From: Lutraria lutraria
Taxonomy: Eukaryota > Mollusca > Bivalvia > Venerida > Mactridae
Length of the DNA: 64,000 nucleotides
Reading direction: 5' to 3'
Assembly: GCA_964023205.1 (NCBI GenBank)
Contig: OZ026840.1
Location: 10,898,603 to 10,962,602, forward strand
Of the stretch, positions 62,056 through 64,000 are shown piece by piece. The stretch's first letter is position 1, and each line of letters begins with the position of its first letter. Both the position numbers and the translations under genes were made by a program. The notes under the pieces were generated by a model, which had not been told where the DNA came from, did not search any database, and saw only the letters and a program-made list of their open reading frames with translations.

Positions 62056-63171
62056 ATAAAGACGTGTATCACAATTGTTTGTGCGAATTGCTACTGTATA
62101 GGTATAAACTATACCGACTAGTTAATCTTACGGAAAGTATTTTAACTGTGTAATAGATAGCATGATGTGAAATTACAGTAAAATATTCAAGAAAACTGTG
62201 TTTGATTTATATTTTGTAAGAGATATTTGTTGAAATGCCTGAATTTTTTTGTGAACTTTTGACTCATGCGGTCAACTTTGATCATGTGTATTAGAAAAAA
62301 GTAGCATAGATACCCCTATCTTTTTCATTTTCATGTTGTTTAGTATTATATATTGTGTTATTCTTTGAAGTTTTAAAAAAATCTGTCCGTTGAAAAAAAA
62401 TTATGGATGTTTTTTTCTTCAATCATATGCTGGATCATCTCCCTTTTTAGAGGGATTTTGGTAAAGAAATGCATTTTTTCCAAATTGGAGTAAAAGTGGA
62501 CAGATTTCGTCCTTTAAACAATATTTGCACTCTATTCCAATCAAAACGGTGTATAGAAATTGGTTGTTGATGAAGAAATACGGTTGTACCAGCCATTCTC
62601 CAAAATTACATGTTTTTTTTTGATAATCTGCTAAAAATGGTCTTATAGGGGGGGGGTCATACAATCGGGCATAACTCACAAACGAGCATGGAGACCTATA
62701 TTTTTCATTTTGTTTTTGTGGTAGGAAAGGATTAATCTTTATATATGCCAAGTTTTTAAAAAATCTGTCTGTTAGAGTTTATTGTGATATATGTCCTTAA
62801 ATACCAATAATAGTTTGAATAAAAAAATGCTTGGATTTTGTGTGATAACAAATTTTAATATTTTGGGAAAATTTACAACTTTCCTTATACTCGATGTAGT
62901 TTATCTTGCACTTAGATAATTGTTCATTGAAATTGATTGTTGTGATTAATGTAGAAGTTGATTGTAGATAAAACATTTAAGAAAAATTGGGGTGAGTAAT
63001 TAGCACATAAAGCATTCGTTTAAAGTTTTGAAGTACTTGGTATGATCAACATTGTTTACAGGGGCTGTGAATGTTTTTATCCAAATTATTGAGTTTTTCA
63101 CCTTTGCCTGTGGGATAATCCCATAGGTGAGCATTCACTGTCTTTAATCATGTAGTTTTTGTGGGGATATT

Positions 63172-63349
63172 CAGTCAAACCTGTGTTTGTGGCCACCTCT
63201 GAATAAAGGCCACCCTGGGAATATAGACTATTCTTTGAAAAACTGTCACTGATTATTTAGAACAAAATGACCTCTGAATAAAGGCCACCTGTCAACAAGG
63301 GCCACATTTAGTCATTCCCAAGGTTGACCATTGTTCATAGGTTTGACTG
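63172..63349. mobile_element. MITE, CAGTCAAACC family, copy f
   Basis: CAGTCAAACCTGTGTTTGTG to ATAGGTTTGACTG-TA, 178 bp; contains CTCTGAATAAAGGCCACC twice, in line with other copies. Confidence 0.9.
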
Positions 63350-64000
63350 TAGCCCTTTTTATAAAAACTAAAATTTCACACAATTTGGGTAGACTATTTT
63401 AATATTATGTTGTTATGTATGTCAAAGTTTATATACTATCCACTATACATGTATATGTATTTTGTATGATCAATCTTGTAGGGAGAGGTAATGGTGTATG
63501 TATGTGTGGTAATGTTGTTCTGGTGTTAATTGTTGTCTTAGCACCTTGTGTAATAGGTTGTACTATTGTTGTTGTTCTGGACTGATGAAAACAAAAAAAT
63601 ATTGATTTATTTAGCATCCAGTATCCTGGTATATTTCTTGGTAATAGTGCCAAAGTTTTGTAGCTTAGTTGATTAAGTAAATGAGCATTTACAATAGTGT
63701 TTAACCAATCCTTTGTTTTTGTTGTGATTGTTTTAATTGTTTTTAACATCCATGCTAAAGAATATGACAATCAAAGTTGACTATGATCTTCTGATGAATT
63801 TAGAATGTTGGTGAATCTTTGGTGAACTATATTTAGTAGTTTAATACAAAGTTTAAAAAAAAGATCATTTTGTAAATTTGATTATCTTAAACTTTGCTTG
63901 AGTATTCATTTATACCCTGCCTAAGTTCCCTGATTTCTTTGTAATAATTTAAGTATTGAGTTAAAATTTTACATCACATTTATGCTAAAGTTTTTACACT

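Larger units (their letters stand above)
61263..64000. other. intron 19 (open at window end)
   Basis: At least 2.7 kb. Holds a candidate alternative last exon (61438-61764), a fold-back (61956-62055), a G run (about 62647) and MITE copy f (63172-63349). No further coiled-coil exon was found before 64000. Confidence 0.75.

Noticed and set aside
62419..62751. 110-codon ORF on the minus strand
   Set aside because: No recognisable motif, AT-biased composition, lies in the last intron; no splice or start support.

Overview
This window is animal genomic DNA. It is AT-rich, shows no operon structure, and carries a gene split into short exons by long, repeat-filled GT-AG introns. The dispersed repeats (hairpin-ended elements closing in GGCCCTCTTGTT, tRNA-derived SINEs, TA-flanked CAGT-ended MITEs) are of kinds I associate with bivalve molluscs. 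The bivalve assignment is an inference from repeat style; the animal assignment is firm.

One gene fills the window on the + strand: the 5' half of centriolin (CNTRL/CEP110), a centrosomal and midbody scaffold protein. I reconstruct 19 coding exons from the ATG at 3202 to 61262, 3249 coding bases or 1083 residues, every junction GT-AG and every phase matching. Order: Ser/Pro-rich head (exon 1), conserved GVRYITE segment (exon 2), SDS22-type leucine-rich repeats (exons 3-4), then coiled coil (exons 5-12 and 15-19) with the landmark segments QELAFHKID, ESPYIG and DVLGKTFKDLQ. Exons 13 and 14 encode a 92-residue Ser/Pro-rich insert that breaks the coiled coil. Human centriolin is about 2,325 residues, so the 3' half should lie beyond position 64000. 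No stop codon of the main form is in the window, though a candidate alternative last exon is at 61438.

About 95% of the window is non-coding. Intron 2 (10.7 kb) holds a 2.87 kb inverted-repeat element and a 966 bp Tigger-like element. Intron 5 (11 kb) holds a MITE broken by two other transposons, a 29-copy 28 bp array grown inside a SINE, and a 20-copy 72 bp array grown inside a MITE. Intron 7 holds two hairpin-ended elements, a SINE and several MITEs. Intron 11 (7.5 kb) holds a four-level nest of transposons and a 14-copy 28 bp array. Intron 12 holds a hAT element with a perfect 8 bp target duplication. Introns 10, 16 and 17 hold further hairpin-ended elements, and intron 17 two SINEs. No rRNA, functional tRNA, CRISPR array or second protein-coding gene was seen.
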